A DNA stretch of 58,943 bases from Flavobacteriales bacterium (GCA_018057455.1 JAGPDT010000010.1:1-58943); one strand, 5' to 3'; shown: positions 1 to 10,041, numbered from the stretch's first letter. Numbers and translations: made by a program. The notes: generated by a model not told the origin, from the letters alone.

Positions 1-2
1 AG

Positions 3-1307
3 CGGCAGGATACCACCATGTACACCATGGCCAGCCACTGGACCCGCACGGATACGATGCCCGCCATGGCCGTGGCCGCAACCCGCAGGGACCCGCGGGA
101 AACCGACTGGTACAGCAAGGCGATGGAGAGCCATGGCGGCGAGCCCGTGTGGTCGGAGGCGGAATGGCCTTCGGGCACCAGGAGCCTTCAGCTTTCTGGC
201 CTGATCCTGGCCTCCAGCGACACCGGCACCTTGCATGTGCTGAGCTTCTGCATGAAAAGCGCGGAACTGTTCTCCGGTATCCTTGAACGCAGCTCACAGT
301 CCTCCGCATTGGTGCTCAATGCCCTGTGGCAGCCCATCAGCCCACTGGACAGCGGAGCCATGGGGACGGCCTGGGATCAATTGCTCAAAGACCGGAAGCA
401 GCACGACCTGGGCAAGCCGTTCCGGCCCGTGGCAGCCAACCCCAAGTTGCTGGGCCGCATCGGCCCCTTGTTCCTCAACGGCACCACGCTGCAATCAGGG
501 GTCGTCATCAGCATCGACCAAGTCGACCAGTTGAACCAGCAACGGACCTTGGGCTTGTGGGCCCTGATGGGGCTGTTGATCCTGTTGAGCCTGCTGTTGA
601 CGCTGGTGTTCCTGCAAAGCCGAAGTGCCGAACGCCGTGAAATACAACAAACACGGAGGTCGAAACTTCAGGCCCGGCATTTGGAGAAGGTGATCGTGGA
701 ACGGGAAGTGCTGGACCGGGAGGTTCACCACCGGGTGAAGAACAACCTCCAGGTAGTGAGCAGCCTGCTGAACTTGCAGGCCCAACGGATACCGGACGAA
801 GGCGCCCGGCGCGAATTCGTGCGCGGCAAACGACGCATTGATTCCATGGCGCTGGTCCATCACAAACTGTACCGGCAGCATGACCTCACCGCCGTGGACC
901 TCCAGGCATTCCTTGACGATATTGCAAAAGCCATGGCCGCGATGTTCGCGCCCCGAAGCAACAAAGTGGTCCAAACGGTGGATGCGGAGGGGATCCGATG
1001 CGATGCGGATACCAGCATCCAATTGGGCATGGTGCTCTGCGAACTGCTGGCCAACTGCCACCAGCACGCCTTTCCGTATGATACGGGCGGGCAGATCGAC
1101 ATCCGGGTGCTCCGCAAGGGCGGAAACACCTTCGTACTGGTGGTGAAAGACAACGGCCATGGCTTCGACCCGGATCCGCTGCCTGACCTCCACTTGGGCC
1201 TGGAAGTGGTGGAGGCCTTGGCCGGGCAGTTGGACGGCACCATGCAGGTCCAACGGGATGGGGGTACCCGTGTGGAGGTGACCTTCCAGCCGGCGGAAAC
1301 CTCGTGA
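3..1307 (+). CDS. Sensor histidine kinase of the HisKA_2/HWE type, 5' end outside the window
   Basis: Membrane sensor kinase that would autophosphorylate on His and pass phosphate to a response regulator. The frame is open to the left edge, so the N-terminus is missing. Counting from the first ATG (position 18), residues 1-175 look like the end of an extracellular Cache-type sensor domain, residues 178-200 are a transmembrane helix, and the phosphoacceptor motif HHRVKNNLQ sits near residue 237, typical of HisKA_2 kinases. An HATPase domain follows with ELLANCHQHAF (N box) and KDNGHGFDPD (G1 box). No response regulator gene lies next to it. It converges on the OmpA-family gene with only 15 nt between the stops. 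The family call is firm; the ligand is unknown. Confidence 0.88.
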   Translation, partial: RQDTTMYTMASHWTRTDTMPAMAVAATRRDPRETDWYSKAMESHGGEPVWSEAEWPSGTRSLQLSGLILASSDTGTLHVLSFCMKSAELFSGILERSSQSSALVLNALWQPISPLDSGAMGTAWDQLLKDRKQHDLGKPFRPVAANPKLLGRIGPLFLNGTTLQSGVVISIDQVDQLNQQRTLGLWALMGLLILLSLLLTLVFLQSRSAERREIQQTRRSKLQARHLEKVIVEREVLDREVHHRVKNNLQVVSSLLNLQAQRIPDEGARREFVRGKRRIDSMALVHHKLYRQHDLTAVDLQAFLDDIAKAMAAMFAPRSNKVVQTVDAEGIRCDADTSIQLGMVLCELLANCHQHAFPYDTGGQIDIRVLRKGGNTFVLVVKDNGHGFDPDPLPDLHLGLEVVEALAGQLDGTMQVQRDGGTRVEVTFQPAETS

Positions 1308-1322
1308 TCCACCTGCAGCACT

Positions 1323-2678
1323 TCACCGGATCCAATCCAGCGAAACACGGCGTTCAGCTGCACCGGCACCGGTGCTGTAGCGTGACCCGGTGTAGTTCAA
1401 CAGAACGCGCTCACCGCTGATCCCGTGGCCGAGCAAGTAGTTGCGTACCGACTTGGCGCGCTGTTCGCTCAAGGCCAGGTTGCGCGCAGGATCACCACTG
1501 CTGTCGGCATGGCCCGTAAGCAGCACCCGGCCCGTTGGGGCCTGTGCCATGGCCCTGATCACCTCGTTCAACAAGGCAGCCTCTTCGGCACCCAAGGTGG
1601 CAGACCCCAGTGTAAAGTGGACGGACAAGTTCTTTCCGGTGAGGGCACTGAGGCCGGCCACTGGATTTTCCGCTTGCCTGGCTTCATCCCCCCCGCGGTC
1701 CAACTGGTCCACGTGCAGGCTCAGGTCGTCCACGCGTCCTTCCAGATCGTCCATGCGGTCGCGCAAGGCCCACAGCTCCTTCCGTTGATCAATGCGGTCC
1801 AAGCGTTGATTGATGGCGTCCAGTTCCGTTTTCAACCAGCGGTCGCGTTTGCGCAACCGGGGCTGTTCTGCCGAGGCTTCCATACGGCCCGCCTGCAGGG
1901 CGATGTCCGACAGCAGGTCATCGGTGAGGTGCACATCAGGCACGGCCATGGTGCTGTCCAAGCGCAGGTCCAAGGCACAGAGGTAGTTCTCATCGTCAAA
2001 CACCGTGGTGCATACGGTGGGCACCTGCAGGGGCTGGCCCGGCGCACCTGTGCCGGGGGCAGGCTCACCCAGCTGGATACGCAGGCCCACCAACGGGCTG
2101 AGGTCATTGCGCAGGTTGCGCTCCAACTCATTTCGCTGGGCCCTTACATAATAGAAGATGGCCATGTACTTCTCCTGGTCGTCTCCTCCGTCCACGCCGA
2201 AGTTGGCCTGGCTCCAATCAATGCTGCATACCCGCTGCAACTGCCGCCGCGTGGCTTCTGAAAGGGCTACCACCGGTGTGCCGAAATGCATGGAGGCCAT
2301 GGCCAGTAGGCGATCCACACCACCGGCAAGGCCGTCCACGGGCATGGTGTGCTCCACCCCGTTCCGGGTGAACTCGAGGCGCTGGTCCAGGTATTGGTCC
2401 ACCCCTGCCACCAACAATTCGATGAGGGCCACTGGCGGCAATTCGGCCTGCTGGCCGAGCGAAATGAATGTGAAGGAGGGTGCAGGCCCATCCACGGCAA
2501 GCCAGTCCGCGCGCAGGATGGCCACCCCCAACGGGGGCTCGTCCGAATAACCGGTAACTTGGATGGAATCGGGTGTGCCCAAGGCCACAAGCACGGGTTC
2601 ATACTGTGCCCATACCCCCCTGAGGGAGAACAGGAAACACAGCAGAACATACCTGCGAATGACGTGGTGGCTCGGCAT
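1323..2678 (-). CDS. OmpA-family outer-membrane protein with coiled coil
   Basis: About 451 residues. The chosen ATG (2678) gives a signal peptide with the hydrophobic core YVLLCFLFSLRGVWA; the longer open frame upstream adds only a non-hydrophobic stretch, and a -7-like box (TAAGTTCG) sits 8 nt before this ATG. A middle part with no family I recognise is followed by a charged heptad-like region (ELDAINQRLDRIDQR and onward) that looks like a coiled coil. The C-terminal 100 residues form an OmpA peptidoglycan-binding domain with LLTGHADSSGDPARN and LSEQRAKSVRNYL. It probably anchors the outer membrane to peptidoglycan. The N-terminal part could bind another partner, but nothing in the sequence identifies it. 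Confidence 0.87.
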   Translation of the reverse strand: MPSHHVIRRYVLLCFLFSLRGVWAQYEPVLVALGTPDSIQVTGYSDEPPLGVAILRADWLAVDGPAPSFTFISLGQQAELPPVALIELLVAGVDQYLDQRLEFTRNGVEHTMPVDGLAGGVDRLLAMASMHFGTPVVALSEATRRQLQRVCSIDWSQANFGVDGGDDQEKYMAIFYYVRAQRNELERNLRNDLSPLVGLRIQLGEPAPGTGAPGQPLQVPTVCTTVFDDENYLCALDLRLDSTMAVPDVHLTDDLLSDIALQAGRMEASAEQPRLRKRDRWLKTELDAINQRLDRIDQRKELWALRDRMDDLEGRVDDLSLHVDQLDRGGDEARQAENPVAGLSALTGKNLSVHFTLGSATLGAEEAALLNEVIRAMAQAPTGRVLLTGHADSSGDPARNLALSEQRAKSVRNYLLGHGISGERVLLNYTGSRYSTGAGAAERRVSLDWIR

Positions 2679-2686
2679 TGGCGCCA

Positions 2687-2694
2687 CGAACTTA
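2687..2694 (-). promoter_or_regulatory. Candidate -7 box for the OmpA-family gene
   Basis: On the minus strand this reads TAAGTTCG, matching the Bacteroidota -7 consensus TAnnTTTG with C for the third T. It ends 8 nt before the ATG at 2678, so the transcript would have a very short leader or none. Confidence 0.4.
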
Positions 2695-2791
2695 GAGAAC
2701 CAGGGTACGCGGCGCCAGTCCCCCCCCCCAACCAGCAACTGCTGGAGTCTCCCGATTCGCGGTCTATCGAGGCCCGGTTCGCAGGCTGCGG

Positions 2792-4405
2792 TCAGTGCCG
2801 GACCACCTCCGGCACCACCTGTCCATCGGCCGCATTGGGCAGGGCCATGCCCAGGATGGCAGCGACTGTTGGGGCTATATCGGTGATGGACGTCCGGCGC
2901 AACACCTCCCCCTTTGCCACACCATGGCCAAAAAATATCACGGGCACGTGGGTGTCATAGTTCCAAGCCGTGGCATGGTCGGCCCCCTTGCCGTCCCACC
3001 GGCCGTGGCTGCGGAAAAATCCCGGTCGAAGGGCGATGACCACATCCCCGCAGCGTTGCCGCATGAAGCCTTTGGCCATAAAACCTGCGAGCCCCGTGGA
3101 TGCCGGGTTCTCCAGCAATTGGTCGGCACTGGCCGCGTAGGCCACTTGCGGCATTTCGTTCAAGGCCCGGGCAATGGCCTGTGCCGTACCCGGTGGGGCG
3201 TTGGGGCGGAGGTACACCTGGTCATTCTTCACCGTGTCCACCCAGGTACCGTATCCGCGCTGGACCAGTTCGGCCTGCAACGCGCCCAAGGCGGTATAGC
3301 CCGCACTGCCCTTCAGGTGCTTCAGGTAGGCAGGCACATCCCCACCGCCATGGTCCGCCGTGAGGAAAACGGTATAGGCCCCGGCGCCCACACGCTCATC
3401 AAGCTGCAGGAGCAACCGCGCCAGTTCCCGGTCCAGCCGGATGTACATGTCCTCCAGCTCCAAGGCCCGCGGCCCCATGTTGTGGGCCAGCTCATCGGTG
3501 CTGCCGTAGCTTACCGAGAGCAGGTCCGGTATTTCGTCCTTCCCCATGTCGTTCCCCAGGAGCGCGGCAATGGCCACATCGGTGGTGAGGGTATTGCCCC
3601 ATGGGGTGTACTTGATCATGTCCAGGTCCTGGCCGTCCTTGCCAAGGATTGCGAGGTCCATGGGCAGTACGGGCGGTAGGCTATCTCCCCAGCTCTCCTC
3701 GTACGGATTGTTGTCCGGAAGCGGGAGGTGATAGAGGTTCCTCGGAAGGGCCAGGTCCCAGGTGCCCTGGAGGTATTCAGCCGGGAGCCCTTTCTTGTTG
3801 AAGGCTTGCAACCACGGCGGCAGGGCATCGGCGTACCAGGAACTGGTGATGAACTTGCCCTGGTCATCCCCCGCGAACCAGTACGCTTGGTCGCCCATGC
3901 GCCCCATGGGCAGCATGGCGGAGCGGTCCTTGAGGGCCACGCCCACCGTGTGTGCGCGGCCGGCGGTGCGCAGCTCCAGTTCATCGGCCAAGGTGGTGGC
4001 CAGCAGGTTCACCGGTGAGCGGAGCGCTTTGGTACTGAACGTGCCCACTGGCGAAACAGCGGTATCCAGCCCGATGTACACCGTCCGGCGCCTATCCCTG
4101 TTGTACGGATGGTTGGCCACGATGCCGTGGCGTGCCGGGGTGGTGCCGGTGTAGATGCTGGCGTGGCCGGGGGCCGTTTGCGTAGGTACATAGTTGTAGT
4201 GGGCATCGCGCTGGAAGGACCCTTCACGCACCAGGCGCCGGAAACCGCCGTCACCCAAGTTGTCCCAATAGCGGTAGAGCAGGTCCGTGCGCATTTGGTC
4301 CACCACGATGCCCACGACCAGCCTGGGGGGATCGGTCCAAGTGGGTTCTTGGGCCTGGAGACCGGCGAGTGCGGCGATGGCCAACGGGAAAGCGAGGACC
4401 CTCAT
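2792..4405 (-). CDS. PafA-like alkaline phosphatase / phosphodiesterase superfamily protein
   Basis: About 537 residues with a signal peptide (MRVLAFPLAIAALAG, then LQAQ), so periplasmic or surface located. It belongs to the alkaline-phosphatase superfamily and resembles the calcium-stimulated PafA phosphatase of Bacteroidota. Visible features: the first metal Asp in VVDQM, the catalytic Thr in TQTAPGHASIYTG, the PafA-type Lys and Arg in LKDRSAMLPMGR, and metal ligands in STDELAHN, TADHGGG and YDTHVP. All key residues appear intact. The ATG overlaps the crcB stop by 4 nt (ATGA), so the two are probably translationally coupled; the open frame continues upstream into crcB but that part is not this protein. 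Likely role: phosphate release from phosphomonoesters outside the cytoplasm. Confidence 0.88.
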   Translation of the reverse strand: MRVLAFPLAIAALAGLQAQEPTWTDPPRLVVGIVVDQMRTDLLYRYWDNLGDGGFRRLVREGSFQRDAHYNYVPTQTAPGHASIYTGTTPARHGIVANHPYNRDRRRTVYIGLDTAVSPVGTFSTKALRSPVNLLATTLADELELRTAGRAHTVGVALKDRSAMLPMGRMGDQAYWFAGDDQGKFITSSWYADALPPWLQAFNKKGLPAEYLQGTWDLALPRNLYHLPLPDNNPYEESWGDSLPPVLPMDLAILGKDGQDLDMIKYTPWGNTLTTDVAIAALLGNDMGKDEIPDLLSVSYGSTDELAHNMGPRALELEDMYIRLDRELARLLLQLDERVGAGAYTVFLTADHGGGDVPAYLKHLKGSAGYTALGALQAELVQRGYGTWVDTVKNDQVYLRPNAPPGTAQAIARALNEMPQVAYAASADQLLENPASTGLAGFMAKGFMRQRCGDVVIALRPGFFRSHGRWDGKGADHATAWNYDTHVPVIFFGHGVAKGEVLRRTSITDIAPTVAAILGMALPNAADGQVVPEVVRH

Positions 4406-4770
4406 GCGGTGCGGGCAATGATGAAGAAGATGGACGTACAGGCCAGGATGTTCAGCAAGATGTTGGCCAGCGCCAGGCCGGGCAGGCCTTCCCGGAAGAG
4501 CAGGAAATTCTCGTAGCTGAAGGTGCTGAACGTACTGAAGCCGCCGCAGATGCCCACGGCCACGAAGGCCCCCAAGGCCGGGCGCTGCTGGAAATGGGGC
4601 TGCATGCGCAGCACCATCCACGCCAGGACAGCGGTGCTGAGCACGTTGGCGAGCAGCGTGGCCCAAGGGAATGCACCGCGCAGGTCCATGGCCAACAACA
4701 GCCGGGAAATGCCGTAACGCATCAAGCTGCCGATGCCACCACCCAGGAATACGGCCGCCCAGGTGCTCAT
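4402..4770 (-). CDS. crcB: Fluoride ion channel CrcB/Fluc
   Basis: 122-residue, four-helix membrane protein of the Fluc family, which works as a dual-topology dimer exporting F-. Signature motifs are GGGIGSLMRYGIS near the N-terminus and GICGGFSTFSTFSYE in helix 3, which contains the pore phenylalanines and central Na+ site. Length matches the family. The start overlaps the upstream PAP2 stop (ATGA at 4767-4770) and the stop overlaps the downstream phosphatase start, so it sits inside a tightly coupled operon between two phosphatase genes. No fluoride riboswitch was seen; the gene has no leader of its own. Confidence 0.95.
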   Translation of the reverse strand: MSTWAAVFLGGGIGSLMRYGISRLLLAMDLRGAFPWATLLANVLSTAVLAWMVLRMQPHFQQRPALGAFVAVGICGGFSTFSTFSYENFLLFREGLPGLALANILLNILACTSIFFIIARTA

Positions 4771-5348
4771 CGTTCCATGGTGCGCATATGGATGAACTGG
4801 AACAGCCAGTAGGCCAAGCCGCCGACCAGCGCACCGTAAAGGGCGCCCACGATCACATCACCGGGGTAGTGGGCACCGAGGTAGATGCGGCTGTAGGCCA
4901 CGGCACCGGCCCAGAGCAGCAGCACGGGCGAAGCCCACTTGGGGCTACGGCGCACCATGCCGATCATGAACACGGCCAGGGCGAAGTGGTTGGCGGCATG
5001 GGAGGAGATGAAACCGTAGCGGCCCCCGCAGTGGCCGTCCACCAAGTGCACCATTCCCTGCAATTCGGGTGCGTGGCACGGGCGCAGGCGTTGCACGGTG
5101 TCCTTGAACAGCACCACGGAGCCGGTATCGCTGCAGAAGACCATGAGGGCCACCACGGGCAGCGACCAGAAGAACGCTTTCCACCCCCAGCGCAAGCGGA
5201 TCAGCACCAGGAAGAACACGTAGAGCGGCACCCAGAAGAGGGGTTCGCTGAGGTAGCTCATCCAGGCATCAGCCACTTGGGAGTGCGCTCCGTTGATCGC
5301 CAGGAACGCCGTTCTGTCCGCCTGCAATATGGCCTCGGTCCACGCCAT
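4767..5348 (-). CDS. PAP2-superfamily membrane phosphatase
   Basis: About 193 residues with several hydrophobic segments. It carries the three PAP2 motifs: KDTVQRLRPC (KX6RP), SSHAANHFA (the PSGH-like motif with SSH) and SRIYLGAHYPGDV (SRX5HX3D). It would act on lipid phosphates such as undecaprenyl pyrophosphate or phosphatidic acid at the membrane; substrate cannot be told from sequence. The ATG at 5348 overlaps the obgE stop by one base (TGATG), which decides the start; the frame is open further upstream inside obgE. The stop overlaps the crcB start by 4 nt. Confidence 0.9.
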   Translation of the reverse strand: MAWTEAILQADRTAFLAINGAHSQVADAWMSYLSEPLFWVPLYVFFLVLIRLRWGWKAFFWSLPVVALMVFCSDTGSVVLFKDTVQRLRPCHAPELQGMVHLVDGHCGGRYGFISSHAANHFALAVFMIGMVRRSPKWASPVLLLWAGAVAYSRIYLGAHYPGDVIVGALYGALVGGLAYWLFQFIHMRTMER

Positions 5349-6373
5349 CACGGCGAAATGGGGTCCTCCTCTTTTTCCTTCACTGCATGCAATCGGGCCC
5401 ACAGGAGGTCCTTGAGCCGGTCCATGCCTTGGTTGGCCACGGCACTGATGAAGATATGCTCAACACCGATGGGCAGTTCAACTTGCAAGGCAGTGCGCAA
5501 TTCCTCGTCCAGCAGGTCGCTCTTGGAAATGGCCAGGATCCGGTCCTTGTCCAGCAATTCGGGCGAATACTGCTTGAGTTCGTTGAGCAGCACATTGAAT
5601 TCGGCCTTGATGTCCGGGCTATCGGCGGCCACCATGAAGAGCAGCACGCTGTTGCGTTCGATGTGGCGCAGGAAGCGCAGGCCGATGCCTTTGCCCTCGC
5701 TGGCCCCTTCAATGATGCCGGGGATGTCGGCCATGACGAAGCTCTGCCCTCCATGGTAGGGCACAATGCCCAGGTTGGGCACCAGCGTGGTGAAGGGGTA
5801 GTCGGCGATCTTGGGCTTGGCGGCGCTGAGCACCGAGAGCAGGGTGCTCTTGCCGGCATTTGGGTGGCCCACCAAGCCTACATCGGCCAGCACCTTCAAT
5901 TCCAGGATGAACCATTTCTCACGTCCGGGTTCACCGGGTTGGGCGAAACGCGGCGTTTGGAAGGTGGAGCTATGGAAATGCTGGTTGCCCAAGCCGCCGC
6001 GGCCGCCCAGGAGCAGGGTGGTTTCCTGGCCGTCCTCGGTGATCTCGCCCAGGACCTCGCCGGTCTCGGCGTCCCTGGCAATGGTGCCCAGGGGCACTTC
6101 GATCACGCGGTCCTCGCCGGATCGGCCACTGCGTTGGTTGCTGCCGCCGGACTCGCCGTCGCCGGCGATGACGTGCTTGGTGTAGCGCAGATGCAGCAAG
6201 GTCCACAAATGCGGGTTGGCGCGCATGACCACATGGCCCCCGCGCCCACCGTCCCCCCCATCAGGCCCGCCCTTGGGCACGTACTTCTCGCGCCGCAGGT
6301 GGCGGCTGCCCGCCCCGCCCTTTCCGGAGCGGCACTCGATGCGGATCTGGTCGATGAAGTTGGCGGAGGACAT
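5348..6373 (-). CDS. obgE: Obg-family GTPase, 50S ribosome assembly
   Basis: 341 residues. The N-terminal Obg fold is glycine rich ([25 protein letters not shown]), followed by a G domain with P-loop GHPNAGKST, switch I around DYPFTT, G3 in [10 protein letters not shown] and a G4 position reading SKSD in place of NKxD. The SKxD form seems to be common in Bacteroidota ObgE, from memory. Obg binds late 50S intermediates and links growth to nucleotide pools. It is downstream of adk with a 27-nt gap, and its stop overlaps the PAP2 start by one base. Confidence 0.95.
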   Translation of the reverse strand: MSSANFIDQIRIECRSGKGGAGSRHLRREKYVPKGGPDGGDGGRGGHVVMRANPHLWTLLHLRYTKHVIAGDGESGGSNQRSGRSGEDRVIEVPLGTIARDAETGEVLGEITEDGQETTLLLGGRGGLGNQHFHSSTFQTPRFAQPGEPGREKWFILELKVLADVGLVGHPNAGKSTLLSVLSAAKPKIADYPFTTLVPNLGIVPYHGGQSFVMADIPGIIEGASEGKGIGLRFLRHIERNSVLLFMVAADSPDIKAEFNVLLNELKQYSPELLDKDRILAISKSDLLDEELRTALQVELPIGVEHIFISAVANQGMDRLKDLLWARLHAVKEKEEDPISP

Positions 6374-6400
6374 GGCAGCAGGTTGTGCGCGTTGGACGTT

Positions 6401-6976
<576 letters not shown>

Positions 6977-7004
6977 GGGTAGGTGCGCCCCCAACGGACG
7001 CTGA

Positions 7005-7553
7005 TCAATGGGTTGTATTGTTCACCAAGCGGTAAATGCCGGGCAGGTTGCGGCCCAGCCCGTTGTGGTCCAGTCCGGAGCCCACCACGAACACGTTGGG
7101 CACCTCCTTGGCCACGAACTCAATGGGGAAATCCTTGCGGTACACCGCGGGCTTGAGCAGGAGGCTGGCCACGGCGATGCTGGCGGGGTGCCATGCCCGC
7201 AGGGCCTCCACCACGTGCAGGATGGTGTTGCCCGTGTCCACGATGTCTTCCAGCACCACCACGTGCCGGCCGGCGATGCTCTCCTGCAGGCCGATGAGCT
7301 GCTTCACCGTGCCGCTGCTGCGGGTACCGTGGTAGCTGGCCACCTTCACGAAGGAGATCTCGCAGGGGAAGGACAACCGCTTCATCAGCTCCGAGGCAAA
7401 ATAGTAGCTGCCGTTGAGCACGCCCAGGAACAGTGGCAGCTGATCCGCATAGCGCGCCGTTACGCGCAAGGCCACCGCATCAATGGCCGCATCCAGCTCC
7501 GCTGCGCTGATATAGGGCTCGAACTCCTTGTCGTGAAGGGTGACCTTTTCCAT
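7005..7553 (-). CDS. hpt: Hypoxanthine phosphoribosyltransferase
   Basis: About 182 residues; purine salvage enzyme making IMP/GMP from hypoxanthine/guanine and PRPP. The PRPP-binding loop reads VVVLEDIVDTGNT; the family motifs LGVLNGSYYF near the N-terminus and GLDHNGLGRNLPGIY at the end are also present. The start at 7553 is set by homology and by a TACCTTCG -7-like box just upstream at 7565-7572; the frame is open further upstream but lacks similarity. It is the first gene of the hpt-adk-obgE-PAP2-crcB-phosphatase run, and the adk pairing makes sense as purine metabolism. Confidence 0.94.
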   Translation of the reverse strand: MEKVTLHDKEFEPYISAAELDAAIDAVALRVTARYADQLPLFLGVLNGSYYFASELMKRLSFPCEISFVKVASYHGTRSSGTVKQLIGLQESIAGRHVVVLEDIVDTGNTILHVVEALRAWHPASIAVASLLLKPAVYRKDFPIEFVAKEVPNVFVVGSGLDHNGLGRNLPGIYRLVNNTTH

Positions 7554-8749
7554 GGACCGGGGGCCGAAGGTAGGGAACGGCTTGGTGGTGGCTGTGCGGT
7601 GGTCCGGACGCATCGCGGAGCCATACGCCTTGGCCCCATGCACCTGCCACATTACCTTGCCCGGCGCAGACACCTCGTTCTTGAAACTGGCTTTCACCGG
7701 CCAGGACAGCCTGCACATCGATTGGATGGGCGCGCTGCGGATGTATGTGCTGGAGCATTGGATCGAACTGCGCCAAGGCGTGGCCTACCAAGTGGACGGA
7801 AACGACACCACACTGCCCGTAGGCTGGCAGCCCTCCTATGCCCACCAGGCAGGCACCTCGTATGTTGGCTTCACCTTTGGCAGCTTCAACCCCACCCTGC
7901 CCCTGGTGCTGCAGATCGGCTACGGCCCCCTGGCCATGGGCGGAGGACCCGACCAGCGCAACCTTGGCTGGAGTACCTTTAAGGGGCGGCACCGGCGGCG
8001 ACGAACTAACCTGCGTGGAAACGGATATGGAGGGCAACCCGTATAGCTGCGGCCACACGTGGGCATCCGATATCCCAGGACACCCTGGAAATTCAGTCTT
8101 CAATCCAGCCATCGGCGAATTCGCCGGGAACGACGATGCTGTGATCATGAAGTTCGCGGCCAACAATAAACAACTGGTGTGGGCCACCTACTATGCCGGA
8201 AGCATACCCGCCATGGCCGGCAGCTATGCCCAAACCGAAGCGCAAAAGCTGGCCTTGGGCGCCAACACGCCGTACGTGTTTGCCGTGGGGACGACCAATT
8301 GCATGGACTTTGCCGCCCTTGCTCGATCATTTACACCCTTCTCGAATGCGGTGCAAGAGGTGTACATGGGTGGTCAACATCGTATGTGGGTTGGGGCTTT
8401 CAGGGAATATGATGGCAGGTGTGATTGGGCCACCACCCATGGCCAGATGAATGGATATACCTGGAAGGAGGAGGGGTTGTCCATTGCCGTGGATGCTTCT
8501 GCGGGAGTGGCCGTGGGCGGACGGCTGGTCGGCAACGCTCCGGATTTTGAGGCCGTTACCCCGGCAGGTGCTTTCCGCCGGCCCACGGGTGGAGCCTTCG
8601 TGGTGCTTTTCGAACCCCTGAACTACACCATCCTCTGGGCTTCCGCCTCTGGTGGCCATCCCTTGCCCGGCCAACCACCCCATACCCAGGTTTCGGACAT
8701 GCGCTTCGTCAAGAAGGATGGCCCCCTAAACTGTGGATCACCGGCATGA
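7540..8749 (+). pseudogene. Broken 5' part of a T9SS beta-propeller (SBBP-like) surface protein
   Basis: The recognisable coding sequence runs from about 7640 in one frame (LEHWIELRQGVAYQVDG, PLVLQIGYGPLAMGGG, RNLGWSTF), then must shift at about 7978-7987 to read GGTGGDELTCVETD, giving the SBBP-like phrase WSTF-x-GGTGGDEL. It stops at 8747-8749 unless it shifts back at the five-C run 8722-8726. The first shift equals one extra base, the second one missing base. No signal peptide lies upstream: similarity starts abruptly next to the hpt promoter, so the 5' end also looks lost. The rest of the protein continues in 8746-9948. It is either a decayed gene or an intact gene with assembly errors; the missing N-terminus favours decay. 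Confidence 0.6.
7565..7572 (-). promoter_or_regulatory. Candidate -7 box for the hpt-adk-obgE run
   Basis: Minus strand reads TACCTTCG, a TAnnTT(T/C)G match, 11 nt before the hpt ATG. No clear TTG at the -33 position was seen. It supports the short hpt start. Confidence 0.45.
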
Positions 8750-9948
8750 GCATCGGCGATAACGCCTACTGGGACGGCCTCGACTATACCCTGCCCACCC
8801 AACTTCCCAACGGCGACCCGCTGCCGCCGGATGCCTTCTACCACAACTACGGCATGGCCTTTCTCGCCTCCTTCGATGTGGCCAGCCTCCACTTGGACTA
8901 CTGCACCGGGTGGGGGCAGGGCACGGCCCTGAACGCGCCCGACCTGCAGAGCGCCGCCTATGGCCTGGACTACGACGGCGGGCACCTGTGGATGGTGGGC
9001 GGCACCCACGCGCTGGCCCTCACCAACACCGACTGCCCCGATCCGGGGGGCACGGGCGTACACCACACCCCCGCGAACAACGGTGGCATGGATGACCATG
9101 CCAAGTGCGACGGCTTCATCCTGGCCTTCGACCCCGCCACCTACCAGCTGAAGTACGGCACCCTGCTGGGCGGCTACAATTACGATATGCTGCTGGATGT
9201 GGCCCACGATGCCGACCACATCTACATCACCGGCGAAACCCGCAGCAACACCCATTACACCACCGACCTGGACGCGGACCGCTATTTCCAACCGTTGAAC
9301 CCCAATGGATCCAGCCGCGATGCGGTGATCATCGCCTTGGCCAAGAACATGGCATCGCCCACCCTGCTGTGGCAAACGCCCTTCGGCGGCAGCAACAGCG
9401 AGCGCGGCTGGGGCATTGCCGCCAACGCCACGGAGCTCTACCTCACCGGCGGCACCGCCTCCTCCACCTGGGATACATACCCGCTGAAGGAGTTCAACCC
9501 GGATGACGACCTCGATTTCTACCAGAACATCCACTTCGGCGGCAACGCCTATTCCTTCCTGGACTATTGCCAATTCGAATACGGCTTGGACGGTTCAAAT
9601 GGCACTCCGAGCACCAACCCGGAACCGGACCAGCAACCGCACGACGGCTTCATCGCCTCCTTTGATCTGCAATACCAGAATACTGTGGGTACCGCTGAGC
9701 CTCCCGCACCAGCGCCCCACTTGGTGGTGAACCCCTTGCCGGTGGATGGCCGCTGGGAAGTACGCTTCCCCGGCCCGGGCCACTGGACGGTGCCCGCTTA
9801 CCATGCGGGGGGCCAAACGGTGGGTTCGTGGCATACGTCCGACACCCCGCTCGTGGTAGACCTCTCCGCCCGCCCGCAGGGCTTGTACCTGCTGGTGGCC
9901 ACCACAGCGGCCGGTGCCCGGTACACGGCAAAAGTTGTGCGGCCATGA
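8746..9948 (+). CDS. C-terminal part of the broken SBBP-like protein, with T9SS sorting tail
   Basis: Open frame of 400 codons continuing the disrupted gene upstream; reading LWITGMSIGDN across 8731-8763 shows the coding sequence starts before this ATG. It contains repeated propeller-like phrases such as DGFILAFDPATYQLKYGTLL, YITGETRSNTHY and LYLTGGTASSTWD. The last 75 residues (VVNPLPVDGRWEVRF to the end, ARYTAKVVRP) look like a type A T9SS sorting domain for export across the outer membrane. On its own it has no signal peptide, so this piece alone could not be secreted. An automated annotation would probably call it a separate gene. Confidence 0.6.
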   Translation: MSIGDNAYWDGLDYTLPTQLPNGDPLPPDAFYHNYGMAFLASFDVASLHLDYCTGWGQGTALNAPDLQSAAYGLDYDGGHLWMVGGTHALALTNTDCPDPGGTGVHHTPANNGGMDDHAKCDGFILAFDPATYQLKYGTLLGGYNYDMLLDVAHDADHIYITGETRSNTHYTTDLDADRYFQPLNPNGSSRDAVIIALAKNMASPTLLWQTPFGGSNSERGWGIAANATELYLTGGTASSTWDTYPLKEFNPDDDLDFYQNIHFGGNAYSFLDYCQFEYGLDGSNGTPSTNPEPDQQPHDGFIASFDLQYQNTVGTAEPPAPAPHLVVNPLPVDGRWEVRFPGPGHWTVPAYHAGGQTVGSWHTSDTPLVVDLSARPQGLYLLVATTAAGARYTAKVVRP

Positions 9949-10028
9949 GGTAGGCCCACAGACCGGTGCGAAGGTGATTCCTTGAACCGGAATAGGGCAC
10001 GTCTGGCCTTCCATTTCCGCCCGTTCCC

Positions 10029-10036
10029 TACATTCG
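10029..10036 (+). promoter_or_regulatory. Candidate -7 box for the barrel-protein pair
   Basis: Reads TACATTCG, 5 nt before the ATG at 10042. At this distance transcription would start at or next to the start codon. Confidence 0.4.
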
Positions 10037-10041
10037 GACCG

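Noticed and set aside
4406-4834. Upstream extension of the alkaline phosphatase frame
   Set aside because: Overlaps crcB and PAP2 in another frame; the signal peptide begins at 4405.
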